Shown: positions 45,430-57,541, counted from the stretch's first letter. The stretch: 64,000 nt of DNA from Odontocerum albicorne (GCA_949825065.1 OX463852.1:20424189-20488188); one strand, 5' to 3'. The notes: generated from the sequence alone by a model not told the origin. Numbers and translations are program-made.

Positions 45430-45815
45430 GGAATGCGTGCATTGCAAAAAACACACGGGGTGACAATGTATGACAGAATATGGAATAAAAAGATTAGGGA
45501 TGAATATAAACAAAATTTAAGTAAAATAAAGAAGGGCATCCGAGATGTTTTGGGCATGTATAGTAGAACGAATGAATGAAAAATACTTACAAAACAAATA
45601 CGAGTTAAAAACGTTTTAGATGAAGACGAAGAAAAGTATGGTTTGATTAAGTGTACGCTATTTTGAAAGAAGGAAATGTAAATAATAGAGAAATCGTAGG
45701 AGTTGTATGAGAAGGTATATGAAAATATAACATTGGAAAGTATGGAATTCTATCCTCCCCAACCACCCTGACAGCAAAACGGCGTGATGGTATGTTTGTA
45801 TTTATAAAAAAATAA
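45430..45815 (+). mobile_element. RTE-like 3' fragment, plus orientation
   Basis: MRALQKTHGVTMYDRIWNKK and IRDEYKQNLSKIKKGI match the C-terminal block. The 3' end reads AAAACGGCGTGATGGTATGT with a short TATTTATA tail at about 45810. Confidence 0.8.
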
Positions 45816-45839
45816 CTACCAAAAAAATGGAACTTTTTG

Positions 45840-46300
45840 TGTCCTCCATAGATAACATACATACATACACACTATTACAACGTTTTCCTGCTGGGATAGG
45901 CAGATATGAAAGGGAGCACACTTTCCTATTTCAACACTCATATTTCGCTCCTTCCATATCTTATACAGCTCCTACGATTTGTCTTGCTTCTAACTTGTTC
46001 CGTCTTTAAAAATATAATTACTTGATCCACCCAAATTTTCTTTTGTCTTCCTCTACCACGCCTTCCACTTACATTTGCACTGTATATTAGTTTTGTTTGT
46101 CTTTCTTCAACCATGCGTTACTCATACCTAAACCATCCACGAGTGCTCTTCTTCACATTAATCAACCCATCAGTCTTAATTTGGCATTCATCCCATATCA
46201 ATTTATTGCGTATTTTGTCATATATGTATATTCCGTATTTTTTCATATCAACCCATATAACATATGCTTCCAAGTGCACTAATTTCTACAGTATTTAATC
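45840..46300 (-). mobile_element. RTE-like 3' fragment, minus orientation
   Basis: The complemented 3' end GAAAACGTTGTAATAGTGTG and a (TATG)n tail lie at 45850-45890. Upstream parts (CAGCTCCTACGATTTGTC, TTGCACTGTATATTAGTTTT) follow the family order. It abuts the plus-oriented copy tail to tail. Confidence 0.75.
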
Positions 46301-46454
46301 CATAGACACAAACAAACCAAAAATAAAGGTAATCTAAAGATAATTCGATAGATAATACGCTTTGGCTTTATAAGGTACTTTGATTTAGACCCACTTTATT
46401 TACGTAATTCGTTTTGCTAATACTCGTAGTACCACTCGCTGAGAGGTAACAATC

Positions 46455-46600
46455 ACTTTATTGATTAAGTTTTAAAAAGATCGAGACCGGGTTTTTTAAA
46501 TTTAATCTTTTGGGTTATCAGAAATTTTATTCGAAAACCTGAGTAGAATACTTGTGGTTTTCCAACTAGGTCAAGGAGGTGAAATTTCAAAACCTCTGAA
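46455..46600 (-). repeat. decayed tRNA-headed SINE
   Basis: Complement of CTTGACCTAGTTGGAAAACC and a weak B-box region are visible. The body is poorly preserved. 46601-47100 is unassigned. Confidence 0.4.
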
Positions 46601-47304
46601 ATGTTGGGCTATTGAGAATTGCTACGTTTTACACATATAGTGTAAGATAAATTTGAATATGTTTTAAAATTCTCCCTTTTTTGACCTCAGACCATTCAAT
46701 GATAGGGTAAAACTAATAACTCCAGCAATGATTTTTTTGTCAAAACTTTATTTCGCATTTTGATTTTCATTAAGTCAATGTAAAAGATAAAAATCCTTAA
46801 ATACGTTTTGGTTAAAATAAAACCTAAAAATTGACGAAAAAGATTTTTGTATTTAAGAAAGGAGGAATGTATCGCTAAGATCTTTTATATATAAAACCTT
46901 TATCTGAAAAGGAAGATGTGCGTACTTTTTTCTTCTAAGTCTGTCTCAAGGCGCAATATGAACGTATATTTGCGAAAAGTACCTAACCCACATTGGTTTT
47001 GAGTTATTTCAGGAAACATAAAAGCCGCTTTGTATATGCTTGTTTTGAAGATTTTTTTGTAACACGGAATTTAACTATAAAAAACATATTTTTCTTGATT
47101 ATTTTTTTTTTCATTTTACCTAAAATATTGGTTTGGACTGAATAAGTATGCCTATTATTAATATTACAATTAAACCAAACATTTTACTTTGAAAGGAAAT
47201 TTACTTATTCAATATTTCCAATAAATCAAAAAATTTAGCTATTCATCAAGGTATGTTTTATCCAAGGTTTCAGTTTTTATTTTGTGGGATTCCGTGTAAA
47301 AATA

Positions 47305-47494
47305 TTTAACAAGAAATTACTTTGTTATTCCACAAATTATATTAATCTCCACTACACGTATTTTTACATACTTGCCCGAGGCTCTCTTTAGGTGGAAAGA
47401 TTCTTCCGCCTAAAGAGTCTCGAAATCTGTGGTAGGAACACGTGTATTAGGGATTAATTTAATGAGTGGAATAACAAAGTAATTTATTGCTAAA
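47305..47494. mobile_element. foldback MITE, 'ACTTTGTTATTCC' family, copy 2
   Basis: AAATTACTTTGTTATTCCAC and the complemented right end AAATTACTTTGTTATTCCAC are identical over 20 bp. An inner palindrome (CTCTTTAGG/CCTAAAGAG) closes the fold. No coding capacity. Confidence 0.85.
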
Positions 47495-47704
47495 CAAGGT
47501 ATGCCTATGCGGCATTTTAAATAAACTTAACATATTAATTTCAATCGAGCTGTGTTAATGCAAATTTTTAAATAAATCAAAATTACTAGTATGAATCGAG
47601 GATGCTTATTCGATATTCATAATTATTAAAAAATATTAGTTTGATCAAGAAATGCTTATTCGATATTACTAATAAATTACAAATATTAGTTTGAATCGAG
47701 ATAT

Positions 47705-48440
47705 GTATACATACATAACATCCCACCGTCTTCCTATCGAGATAGGTAGAAAGAATAGTGACAGACTTTCTTATCGCGTCACACATCTTTATCTCTTCTA
47801 CATCCATACACCTTCTCATACAGCGCCTACGATTCCTGTGACTTTTTATATTTCTTTCTTTCAATATATCGTACACTAGATCTAACCATACTTTCCTTGG
47901 TCTTCATTTGCCATGCTTTACACTTACATTTACATTGTATATTTGTTTTGCTAGTCTTTCTTCTTTCATTCGTCCCACGAACCCAAACCATTTCAGAGTG
48001 GTCTTCTTCATCTTGCTCAACACGCCGGCTTCAGTTCCCACTCACCCTTAATCCCTTCATTCCATATTCTGTCATACATAGTCACCCCATATATTCTTCT
48101 AAGTGAACGCATTTTAACAGCATTTATTCGACTTTTTTCAGTATTTTTACATGTCCATATTTCACTCCATACATTAAAGTTGGTACTAAAATATTGTTGT
48201 GTACTATCATGTTGGCATATTTTGATATTGTCCGGTTCCAGTACATATGTTTTAGTGTCCCACTGACTTCGTTTCCTAACGCTACTCGCTTTCAATATCC
48301 CTAGAAACTCTTCCATCATCTGAGAAAATAGAACCTAAATAGTAAAATTCTTCAACTTTCATTTACTTTTCCTTTCACATATTTCTATCAAGATTATTTT
48401 AGGTTTTACAACATTCATACACAGGTCATTCTCTTTATGG
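47705..48440 (-). mobile_element. RTE-like 3' fragment inserted in a minisatellite
   Basis: The minus frame reads RINAVKMRSLRRIYGVTMYD, then RIWNEGIKGEWELKPA. Upstream, VSxTLKHM- and NNILVPTLMYGVK-like words are recoverable across frameshifts. The 3' end at 47705 is AAGACGGTGGGATGTTATG with a TATG-like tail. GAGATATG and GGGATATG flank the insert as a probable target duplication. Confidence 0.85.
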
Positions 48441-48870
48441 GATATGCTTATTCGATATTTCAAATAAACCTCGAACATTAGTTTTAATCAAGAAATACTT
48501 GTTTGTTATTTCAAATAAACCAAAAATATTACCATAAATCGAGGTACGAGTATGCTTATTCGATATTTCAAATTAAAAAAATATATTATAATAGTATAAA
48601 TCGTAATATGCTTTTTCGATATTTCAAAGAAACTAAAAATATTAGTTTTGATTGAGGTACGCTTATTCGATATTTCAAATAAACCACATATGTTCGTTTG
48701 AATTGAAGTGTGATTATTAAATATTTGAATTTAACCAAAAATATTGTTTAAATCTAAGCATGTTTATTTGACATTTAAAAAACAATTAAAATACTTTTAT
48801 AGTTTGAACTGAGGTATGCTTATTCAATATTTCATATAAACCAAAAAAATGTTTAAGGTTTAAATCTAAC

Positions 48871-49419
48871 AGTAGTTAAATTATACTCACGTTTAAATAA
48901 TCACTTTCAGATAAAATAAACAGATTTTTTAACACTTATATAAACATTAAAATTGTCTAAAATATGTATAGTTTGCAAAACAATCTAACGACTCTATGAT
49001 TTTGACCGTATACGGGAACTACAAGTTAGTATTACATAAATAATCGTTCACGCGAAATGACTGATTCGTATATCCGCTACAGCGGACAATCAAACAATAA
49101 GAACTTAACAATAACTCGTAAATCAGAATCGGTGTACAGGCAGACTATCAGCGGCTTTGCATTATGTAAGAGGAGGAGACAAGCACTTAGCAGTTGGTAG
49201 TGAGATACCGAAATGCGAGAGTTGACTGCTGTGTCTATACCTACCTTGCAAATTGTGTTGACCCTACATGATATAATGATTAAGAGATGTATTTACATCA
49301 GGCGTTCTCAATATAATACAAAAATACGTTACATAATTATTATAAAATTGTCAGGAAAGAAATTTTGAATTTTTAGTTTAAATTCGAAATTACTCCAAAT
49401 GCCGGTGAACAGTGTTTTT
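48871..49419. other. unassigned AT-rich sequence
   Basis: No repeat unit, domain or splice-bounded exon recognised. Confidence 0.3.
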
Positions 49420-49860
49420 TTTATAATTTCAGTATCTCAGCAATCTCTTGTGTCGTAAAATTCTGGATCGAATCCTCGATTTGGTCATCATCAGTGGTAA
49501 TTAGCGGACACCATCTTCGATTGTCGTAACACTATTATGGATTTTTTAAATCACAATTGATGCATAAGATCGCTTACTGCATCGTCAACCATACACTGTA
49601 CATGTTTATGGTTTGTTGCATATTTTTTTCTTTGTGGTTATAAAAAACAACATCAAGTAACGATAAAATAACTAATGTTCCGTTTTAAAAATGGCGCCCG
49701 AAAATTCATCCCAGTGATTTGAGTAAACAATGATCGAAAAATGCGCTGAATTAATTTTATAATCATATACCTTCGGCACTTTTGGAATGATGATAGCAAC
49801 GAATATTTTATCCTAAAAACATCTATCAAGATATACAAAACTACTTTCTGGATAGCCCAA
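49420..49860 (-). pseudogene. mariner transposase N-terminal fragment, copy 2
   Basis: The minus strand keeps ITTDDDQIEDSIQNF, then TTQEIAEILKL and a stop. It matches copy 1 (42780-43305) through CATCATCAGTGGTAAT on the plus strand and again through GCAACGAAYATTTT near the element's 5' side. No catalytic region. Confidence 0.7.
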
Positions 49861-50252
49861 TAAAAATAAATACGAATAACTTAATTTTTTTTAATGTACC
49901 TGATTAAAAAAGGGGAAATTTATGCTATATATTCCAACTTGCATACCATATATACATGGGTGTGCGGCAGGGGAGTATTACATCAACATTGCTACTATAT
50001 TTGTATAAAACTCACAATTAAAATAATCTTGGACTGTCATATAGAAATACAACTATTTACATATTAACATGACAATAAATTTAGTTATAAATTAATCATA
50101 ATCTAAACTATCTTTGATATGATTTCTATCATGTTGAAGAAGACGTCAATGGCCGAGATTGATAATCTGGTTATCTTAAGGTGAACTTATGATTTCTCAT
50201 AGAATAGCGATTTATATGAAATGCATCAACTCTGTTCACTTTTATCTTCCAG

Positions 50253-50357
50253 TTGTACCTAGACTCAGCTGAGAGGAGTGTTGAGTGTTGTACCTAGACT
50301 CAGCTGAGAGGAGTGTTGAGTGTTGTACCTAGACTCAGCTGAGAGGAGTATTGAGTG
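50253..50357. repeat. 35-bp tandem repeat, 3 units
   Basis: TTGTACCTAGACTCAGCTGA starts at 50253, 50288 and 50323. Units are identical except one base in the third. Each holds the 10-bp palindrome CTCAGCTGAG. Confidence 0.95.
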
Positions 50358-51930
50358 TTGACATCACCGAACATTCTACCGCAATATTGACTTGATCCAT
50401 CTAACTTGATGGTGATCTTTCCCTTCTCTTCTTCGTCATTCCCTGTCCGAGTCATTTAGCAAAATAATTGGAGAATACGCCTCGGACACATATTCGAGAG
50501 ATTATGCTTAGTTTGGAATTTCTTTAGAATAAAAACACTTATAAGTCTTTGTAGTCCAAGGGATTTTATGATAAAAAGTTATTTACTAAAATGCGACATT
50601 ATACGAGTATGAAACTTAATGCTGTGTCTTCCGTATCTTTTTATATTAAATCTAAGGCTTATTCTGTTTTGTAAAGCGTTTGTTTTGTAAAATTTATTCC
50701 TGTGCCTGTGTAAGTTCCGTTCTATTGATTTGACATGAATATTGTAATTTAACTAGAACAGTTTGCATCGACAGTATATAAATGATATTATATTCGAAAC
50801 AGGTATCAGGAACTCGTGGATTCGCCTAAATTAATTTTAATTGTTTGTTTGATACTTCATAGTAAAAATACGCTGAATATTTTCGACGAGATAAGAGGGG
50901 ATGGCGGGAGAGTTAAGGATATAATACAATAAATTTATTGACCCACCAGGGTTTCCAGCCCCTCTCTTATATACCATTGTTACATTTAATAGAAAAAAAC
51001 GTCCAGTGCAGTAAAATATGGTTCGGATTCATTTAAATAACTAATTATAGCACCTCATAAATATCTGATTGAATACAGCAGTGCTTGCGTCAATGGTGTG
51101 TGTGGTGGATAGAAGATTTATGGTTCCATATACTATTGAAATGTTTCAATACTAAATTATGTTATGTCAGCGAACGACATTAATTATTCGGTCGTGCGAA
51201 CCAGTTCTAAATTTTAACAAGCGCTTTGCAAACGCTTTGTGAATTTTCACTGCAAAAGATAGTTTATCAAGGAACGCTGCAAAAAGACAAACAAACGCGC
51301 GAGATTAACATTTCACAATTGTACATTTCAGTTCCGACTGTCCAATAAAAAAACATATTATTGAATAATTTTCACTTTCTGTAGCATTTGACTTTCTGAT
51401 AACGCTAACTATTTTCTCTTTCACACTCTAGTTCAGCGGAAACAATAGGAACTCTCCCCAGAGACAAAGTTGCATGACCCCACTAAAATGTAATCCGATT
51501 CTGTCCAAGAGATGCTGAAGGGCAAGAAATGGCAACTCTTTAAGTAATAAAGTATCCGTAAAGACACAGTTTCATTAATGAACAACTATCTTCTGTTGCT
51601 TGAATTAACGAGTATAGAGGAATATCGTGCCCCAGAGGGTGGATTTTACTTGTAGAGAGATAACCACCTAGTTGTAAACTATTCTGGAAGACCTAGAAAT
51701 CTCTTAGCAAGCTCCGAACAGGAATTGGGAGAACCAAGGACAACATGCCAAAATAGGGGCTATTGCGTAATGGATTGAGTTTCTGTAAATGCGCGATTAT
51801 CAGTCTGTGGCGACGGGAATTTAATACTCGTATGTAGAAAGTTCAGTGCTGTTGAAGTAGCAAAATTCTAGACGTTAATAATTTGGCGTCTTTGGCACGA
51901 TAAGAAAATGAAGAATTTTTTTCAAACAGT
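50358..51930. other. 1.6 kb without recognised features
   Basis: No reading frame of note and no repeat match within the window apart from two octamers (50602, 51825). Confidence 0.3.
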
Positions 51931-52080
51931 ATGATACACGATATCTACATATAGTACCTTAACATTATGATGCACAATATCTACATATAGTACCTTAACA
52001 TTATGATGCACGACATATACATATATGTTAGTACCTTAACATTATGATGCACGCTATCTACATATAGTACCTTAACATTA
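51931..52080. repeat. 36-bp tandem repeat, 4 units
   Basis: ATCTACATATAGTACCTTAA and CATTATGATGCACRAT alternate at 36-bp spacing from 51942. The third unit carries a short insertion (ATATATGTT). Confidence 0.9.
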
Positions 52081-52489
52081 AATTCACAATGAAACTACGC
52101 TCTATTTATTGTAAATTATTGAAATTACTAACAGGTTCGTCAATTTTTGGTTGATAAACTCTGAGAATGAGGACACTAAAATGCAGTACTTGGCAACAGA
52201 CGACACGGTCCCCCCCTTTTCACTCTATTCCGAGGAGTCAAATTTGCTGGTGTACCTACTTATGACCTGCAGAGAGCCTTGCCAATTTATTAATGTCCAC
52301 TGCACCCCTGGACCTAACTAATGTCATGTTGCAAAAACATATCCGTGTGCTCTGATCTATTGCTCAGTATGTTGATTTATTCAAGGTTGGTAATTGTGGG
52401 TCCTTTTTAGAAAATAAAAAAGATTAATAAAATTAATAAGGAGTGAAAGATAAATGGCTAGGTTGTTATAAAGGAAAATTAAAATGTAT

Positions 52490-52950
52490 TGTATATAACC
52501 CGATACGTTATCTTAACTGGTAAAGCTGTTATCTGGAGAGTAAATGTTACTGATTCAAATCCAGTATTTATTTTCATGTTTTCTTTAACAATTCCTATTC
52601 TGCTTACAATTCTCTCTTTTTACAAAATAATTACTTACCATCAGCATGGTTATGTTAAAAATTCTTCTAACATTAAATCAGTAATACAAAATTTGAGTAG
52701 TACAAATATAAATCATTCTCAAATGTAAGGAGAACAAGAAATTACAGGGCAAAATAAAAAATATACTAATTAAGGTAAAATGTAATTGGAATAACAAGTA
52801 TCCTAGTCAAGACTTATCATAAGTTTTAGGGAATATCGGACGAGGACCTTCCTGAACTCAATAACATTTACATAAAAAAAATCACCAAACCAGGCGTAGA
52901 GTTACCCAATTGTATTCTTATGGTTGATGAATTATAACGCTCAACTGTCG
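52490..52950 (+). repeat. tRNA-like head and dispersed repeat
   Basis: CGATACGTTATCTTAACTGG, GGTAAAGCTG and CTGATTCAAATCCAG look like another tRNA-derived promoter at 52500-52565. 52735-52950 matches 39540-39770, including AGTTACCCAATTGT and ATCACCAAACCAG. Confidence 0.45.
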
Positions 52951-53439
52951 TTAGCTAATTGTTATTATTAATATTATTCTTACGTAATTAAGCTTTCCAG
53001 CTTATAAAGAGGATGATTTGTGCCAATAACAATTTAAAGATTAATCAGTATGAGAATATGTAAGAACTGCAGTTCTAAACATTTAAAGAGTTTAGTACAA
53101 TACATTGAGATATGTGACTATATGATATATTAATGAAGAATTGAATGCGAGTAGGTGGGACATTTTGAACAGACTGGGGTATTTACAATTGAGTAAATAT
53201 TGTATGCGGTGCGTAGAAGACACTCAAAGAAAACACTGCCGAGAGCCTTCTCACCCATTTCATTTTTTTATATGGATTTTATGAAGGTGGCCTATTCTTA
53301 TCCTGCATATGACAGACACAATTCATTTGGACAGGTTTCTATTGTAGAACCTGAATAGGTTAGCTGTAGGCAGCATCTTTAGTAGGTATTTTAGCCTGAA
53401 AAGGTTGTAGGCAGCATCTTTATTTCTACTAGGTAGCTC

Positions 53440-53830
53440 CTAAGCCTTTGATCAATTAGTAAATAAACGTTTTTTGGCCAGCGATATGATGTTCTGGGTA
53501 GAAGTTATATAGTTTAATGGAGAGGAACCGTATACTTTTGCATCTTTTACAAGCCAGTCTGCGATTTAATTTCCATGTATACCTTGGTGAGTGAGAATCC
53601 ACATAAATGTAATGTTTTTGTTTTTATTCTGAAGGTTAAGAAGCGAGGCTCTGATTTCACATAAAAAATCTGCTAAATTCGAGAGATCAGACGTCGTCTG
53701 TTCTAATGGGACTAAAATAATATGACAATATTACGAAATCCTGTGAATTGGACGAGAGTCAGAAATCAAGTGCTTTCTTTAAAGCTAAACATTCGACTGA
53801 TTAGACAGAACACTCAACTGGCAGCTGAAG
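53440..53830 (-). mobile_element. LINE RNase H fragment, minus orientation
   Basis: The minus strand reads ITFMWILTHQGIHGN, then IADWLVKDAKVYGSSPL, the RNase H signature (WxPxHxGIxGNExAD-LAK-A) of I/Jockey-type LINEs with stops. 52951-53439 to its left is unassigned. Confidence 0.7.
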
Positions 53831-54465
53831 AATGATTGTACTGCAGGAGCTAATTGCTATTGATACATTTGAATTGTAAAAAGTTCCGCAAATTTCTAGC
53901 TAGAGTGTGCGATCCGATTTAAGTAAACATTATACATTGAAAGGCAGCTGTAACAATGCTGCTTGACAAACATAGCTTTATCAATACTGGTCTGATCCAA
54001 ATTAGCAAGTACTGGTACTTGCTATAACTAGAAACTTAAAGTTGGATATGTGATAAAAATAAATTAATTTTAGACAGAGCCTAGGAACTATTTTAAGTGC
54101 ATTACACTTTTCTTATTTGCTTTTGGTTATTTTCCCATGTCTTCACTTGAGACTAGTTTTCCTAGCTGTCATACATCATGTCCCACTAACGTGGCTTCTC
54201 GATTCACTGACGTTCGTTAATTTAAAACTATTTGGGATATTTGCCATCATGTCGATGGCGTGCTTCATTTAATTTTTGGTCATGTCTGAATGATTAGAAA
54301 CAGGAAGTGTTAATCAATCAACCAATTAATTTCTAAACCACTATCTAGTGAGTGAAGTCACTTCATGGTCGCATTTGTTTCGTTGGAGTATTTCTCAAAA
54401 AGTATGATAATATCTTAAGCCTCTTAAAGGTGTATACTTCCTACGCGAAATTTAGACGCGGCGAA

Positions 54466-54895
54466 AAAATAATGACAGTAAAATAAATGCAACAGAAATA
54501 AGAGTAGTGCGTATATGTTAACTTGTGAAAATATAATTTATTTCCGAACAAGGAATGAGAAAATCAGGAAATAATGCTGATTGAAAGAATATGCAATGCT
54601 TAATATAAAGAAATAAGCACTGAAATGGTTCGGTCACATGGGAAGAATCAATGATGAAAGATTTACAAAAATAATTTAGATGAGTAGTATATGATAGAAT
54701 GCGCCAGAATTTCGGGAAGGTCTGAAATAAGTAACCGAATTCTAAAACTAGGAAGATTGAGAATCCTTCAAAAAAGGAGAGTATACATAACGAAGTGTAT
54801 GGACGTGTCCAAAACGAAAGATATATGCCAGTATAGAATAAAGTGGAGATCTGTTTTCTCTGGCTACTCTACAAGGGAAATGGTGTGTACATATC
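54466..54895 (+). mobile_element. RTE-like 3' fragment
   Basis: KWFGHMGRINDERFTKI-like sequence near 54615-54680 and RRVYITKCMDVSKTKDICQY, then RIKWRSVFSGYST, correspond to the RWFGHVERM ... NRRACMxRxMDVxEAxxIC ... WRSVVSAYPSGK order of RTE-like polyproteins. Several frames are needed. Confidence 0.75.
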
Positions 54896-55689
54896 ACACT
54901 CATTATGAGTCATTTCATGGCTCTTAAAAATAGCTTGAGATTTCCAGAACACGTCTCATTAGAATAATGTCATTATTTTTTTAAATATTCTATCCTTTCC
55001 TATATACCGGTATTCACAATAACAACCTGACGTGGGTGTACCTGGAGTGTCAGGCTGTGGATTAAGACGTTTTATGGCATCTCTATGTTCCTGATGGAAC
55101 AAATAAGGAGGTGACGATGATATTCCAAAAATTTGATCAAAAATCGAAGGCATCATTACCAGTGCTAATTATCTGGACGATAAAAGGTTTGCAAATTGAA
55201 AACAAATGTTAAATTATGTTCCACTCACTTAAGCACAGTAATCTGTTCCTCCTTTCTAAGAGCATCCTCAGAATTCAAATTGTGGTGCGTTTATTTATAT
55301 GTATTTTTAAACTTGCTCCAGTAACATTCTGATGATGTTCTTGGAAGAGTGAAACCAGTAAATAAACACAGTTAGTGGAACACAAATACACTGTGTTGGT
55401 TTAAAATTTCAAAATTAATAAAATCGAGTTCCATCTAGAATTATCAGCCGATAAATTAGGTAGGTAAAATTTTTGGTATTAATTATTTACACCCTGATTA
55501 AAATCGTAATGAAGAAACTCGAAAATTAACGAGACAACCACTTCTTACCAGTAACATAAGGTCGCGAGGGTTTGCAAAAAAATGATCATGCAGATTTAAG
55601 TTGACCATGTCAACAAAAATCATTATGCAAGCCTGACAACACGGAATAGACACTTTTTCTAAATTACCGATACGGAGGCTTTTAGTAAA
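54896..55689. other. unassigned sequence
   Basis: No gene or repeat recognised. 53831-54465, on the other side of the RTE-like fragment, is likewise blank. Confidence 0.25.
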
Positions 55690-55830
55690 TGTATAACAGG
55701 ATCTTAGAGGTAGGAAGGAGAAGAAGACTGGAAGGTGACTGCGAGTGATCGATCGACTTGGAGAAAAATTCGCCCGAGAGGCTAAAGCTCTAAATGAGTT
55801 TTATGACCATCTGAGGTACTCGTAGGTAGG
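55690..55830 (+). mobile_element. possible LINE C-terminal scrap
   Basis: EGEEDWKVTASDRSTWRKIR resembles the D(R)xxWR end segment of LINE polyproteins. Only one motif supports it. Confidence 0.3.
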
Positions 55831-56999
55831 TATGATTAAAATCTTACTTTTATTGTATATCTCATTTCACCTGTTTTTTATTTCGTGACGCTTGTAAGCT
55901 GCCTTTTGTAATATTTTAAAATAACGCCTTCTTGAGTGGATAGTTTTTTAATAATAATAAAATGACAATTTATATACCAGTATTTCGAGAGCAGATTATT
56001 CTCAAGAGCACTGTAATTCGAGATTCGAACCCACTAATACTTACAGATCATTTTTTTCTCTTGTAGTTTCTTTCGTGATGGAGGAACTTTGTGAATTTAC
56101 AATTGTGATTTCGTAATTAAAAGTTTGTTATCAATTTGTAGTTTAACTATCGGAGTTTAGTATTAGAGTTTTTTTAACTTGATTTAAAAGCTGTATATTG
56201 GCATCTTGAGACATTGAGTGTTGTAGGGACGATTTTAACTTTTGGTTGCGTTTTTATTTATTCGTATATATCTGTAATTCCCTTTCACATTGATGTAATA
56301 CGCCTGGTTTGGTGCAGTGCGGGCTGTTTTTTTTTAATTACGATTGTAGTTTGTATTTATTTAAAAATATATATTATCATTTGTAATGTGTATAGTACTC
56401 ACTATTGTTTTTTATTGTTGTTATAAAGTAAATTGTACAATTTATAAATAAATAAATAATACACTATAACAATTCTAACATATGCTATATTAACTTATCG
56501 AGGTACATTTCTTAAGATCAAATCACTGTATCTCAGAATAATACTAATTTACACTTGCTGATTTTTTTCAAAAACAACTATCTTGTATTCAATTATCACA
56601 AAATACATTTTAAATGTTTATTTAAGAAGTCCTTATTTTTTTCTGATAAATCTGAATCTCTTGGAAATGTTTCATAGCAAAATTATTAATTAGTCAACAT
56701 TAATTATGACAAGAACAGGAATAAGGTTATTTCACTTCCGTAAATACTCGTACATCTGTTGGACTCGTACGTGGGAGAGAAAAGGCTTTTGCATTTAATG
56801 ACCACTGATTTTTACAAAAGGCTTTTACATTTAATGACTATTATCCTAATCTCTTCGTGGTCCTGGTTAAATGCAGGATACATTTCAGGTTTTGCTTCCT
56901 TCAATTTTATTATCGTTTATCGTGAGTAGAGGTAACGTTTATTATTTCTAAAAGTGTGATAAAAGAATGATGGTTATCGTCTTTATGCAATGGTTTCAA
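55831..56999. other. 1.2 kb unassigned AT-rich sequence
   Basis: A 70-codon hydrophobic open frame at 56214 has no recognised content. One octamer lies at 56745. Confidence 0.25.
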
Positions 57000-57210
57000 A
57001 CAAACATACAATGCAAATGTGAGAAGAAAGTGAAGTAGAAGAATACCAAGAAAAATACGGTTTGATCGAGTGTATGGTACTCGTATTTTGAAAAAAGGAA
57101 AAAAGTCAGAGAAATCGTAAGATTTTTATGAGAAGGTGTATGGATGTAGGAGAAGCGAAACATGTGTGACGCTACCTACCCCTATAGGGAAACGGCGTGA
57201 CGGTATGTGT
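57000..57210 (+). mobile_element. RTE-like 3' end
   Basis: AAACATACAATGCAAATGTG, GTATGGATGTAGGAGAAGC and the terminus CCCTATAGGGAAACGGCGTG match the family. Compared with the 45.6-kb copy it has an extra 6 bp (CTCGTA) at 57080-57085. Confidence 0.8.
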
Positions 57211-57224
57211 GCAATGTTTTCCTT

Positions 57225-57541
57225 TTAAATGATTTCCGTGGACTAGTTGGTAAGATCTTTCAACCGAGGGTTACGGGTTGGATTCTCTGGAAAAAAAATG
57301 TCTTCTGTTTGGTAATAATACTTACAAGCTCTAGATGTACGAGTATACTAATGCTGTTACCTCTTGATGTACAAGATAGTATTGCTAACACGTGCGACGT
57401 TGAACCGCGAGTTCCGTGCCTACTCAAGTGACTTAAAGCCCGAAGGTTCGATAAACGGTGCCGATGACAATGTTGTCTCTCATTCAAGCTCTTGAAAATA
57501 TCCAAATGTTCAATTCGGATGTATTGAAGGGTACTATACAA
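57225..57541 (+). repeat. type 2 SINE, full length
   Basis: Head GTGGACTAGTTGGTAAGATC, B-box region GGGTTGGATTCTC, body GGTAATAATACTTACAAGC, TAGTATTGCTAACACGTGCG, CGCGAGTTCCGTGCC, CCCGAAGGTTCGATAAACGG, TTGTCTCTCATTCAAG, then an AAATAAATAAAT tail. Confidence 0.85.

Larger units (their letters stand above)
47100..48870. repeat. ~50-60-bp minisatellite array interrupted by an RTE-like insertion
   Basis: Units carry ATGCTTATTCGATATTTCAA, then AAATAAACC and AAAATATTAGTTT and ATCGAGGT-like ends. They are clear at 47580-47704 and 48441-48870 and decayed to the left. Unit spacing is about 50-60 bp. The MITE at 47305-47494 and the RTE-like copy at 47705-48440 lie inside the array. Confidence 0.75.
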
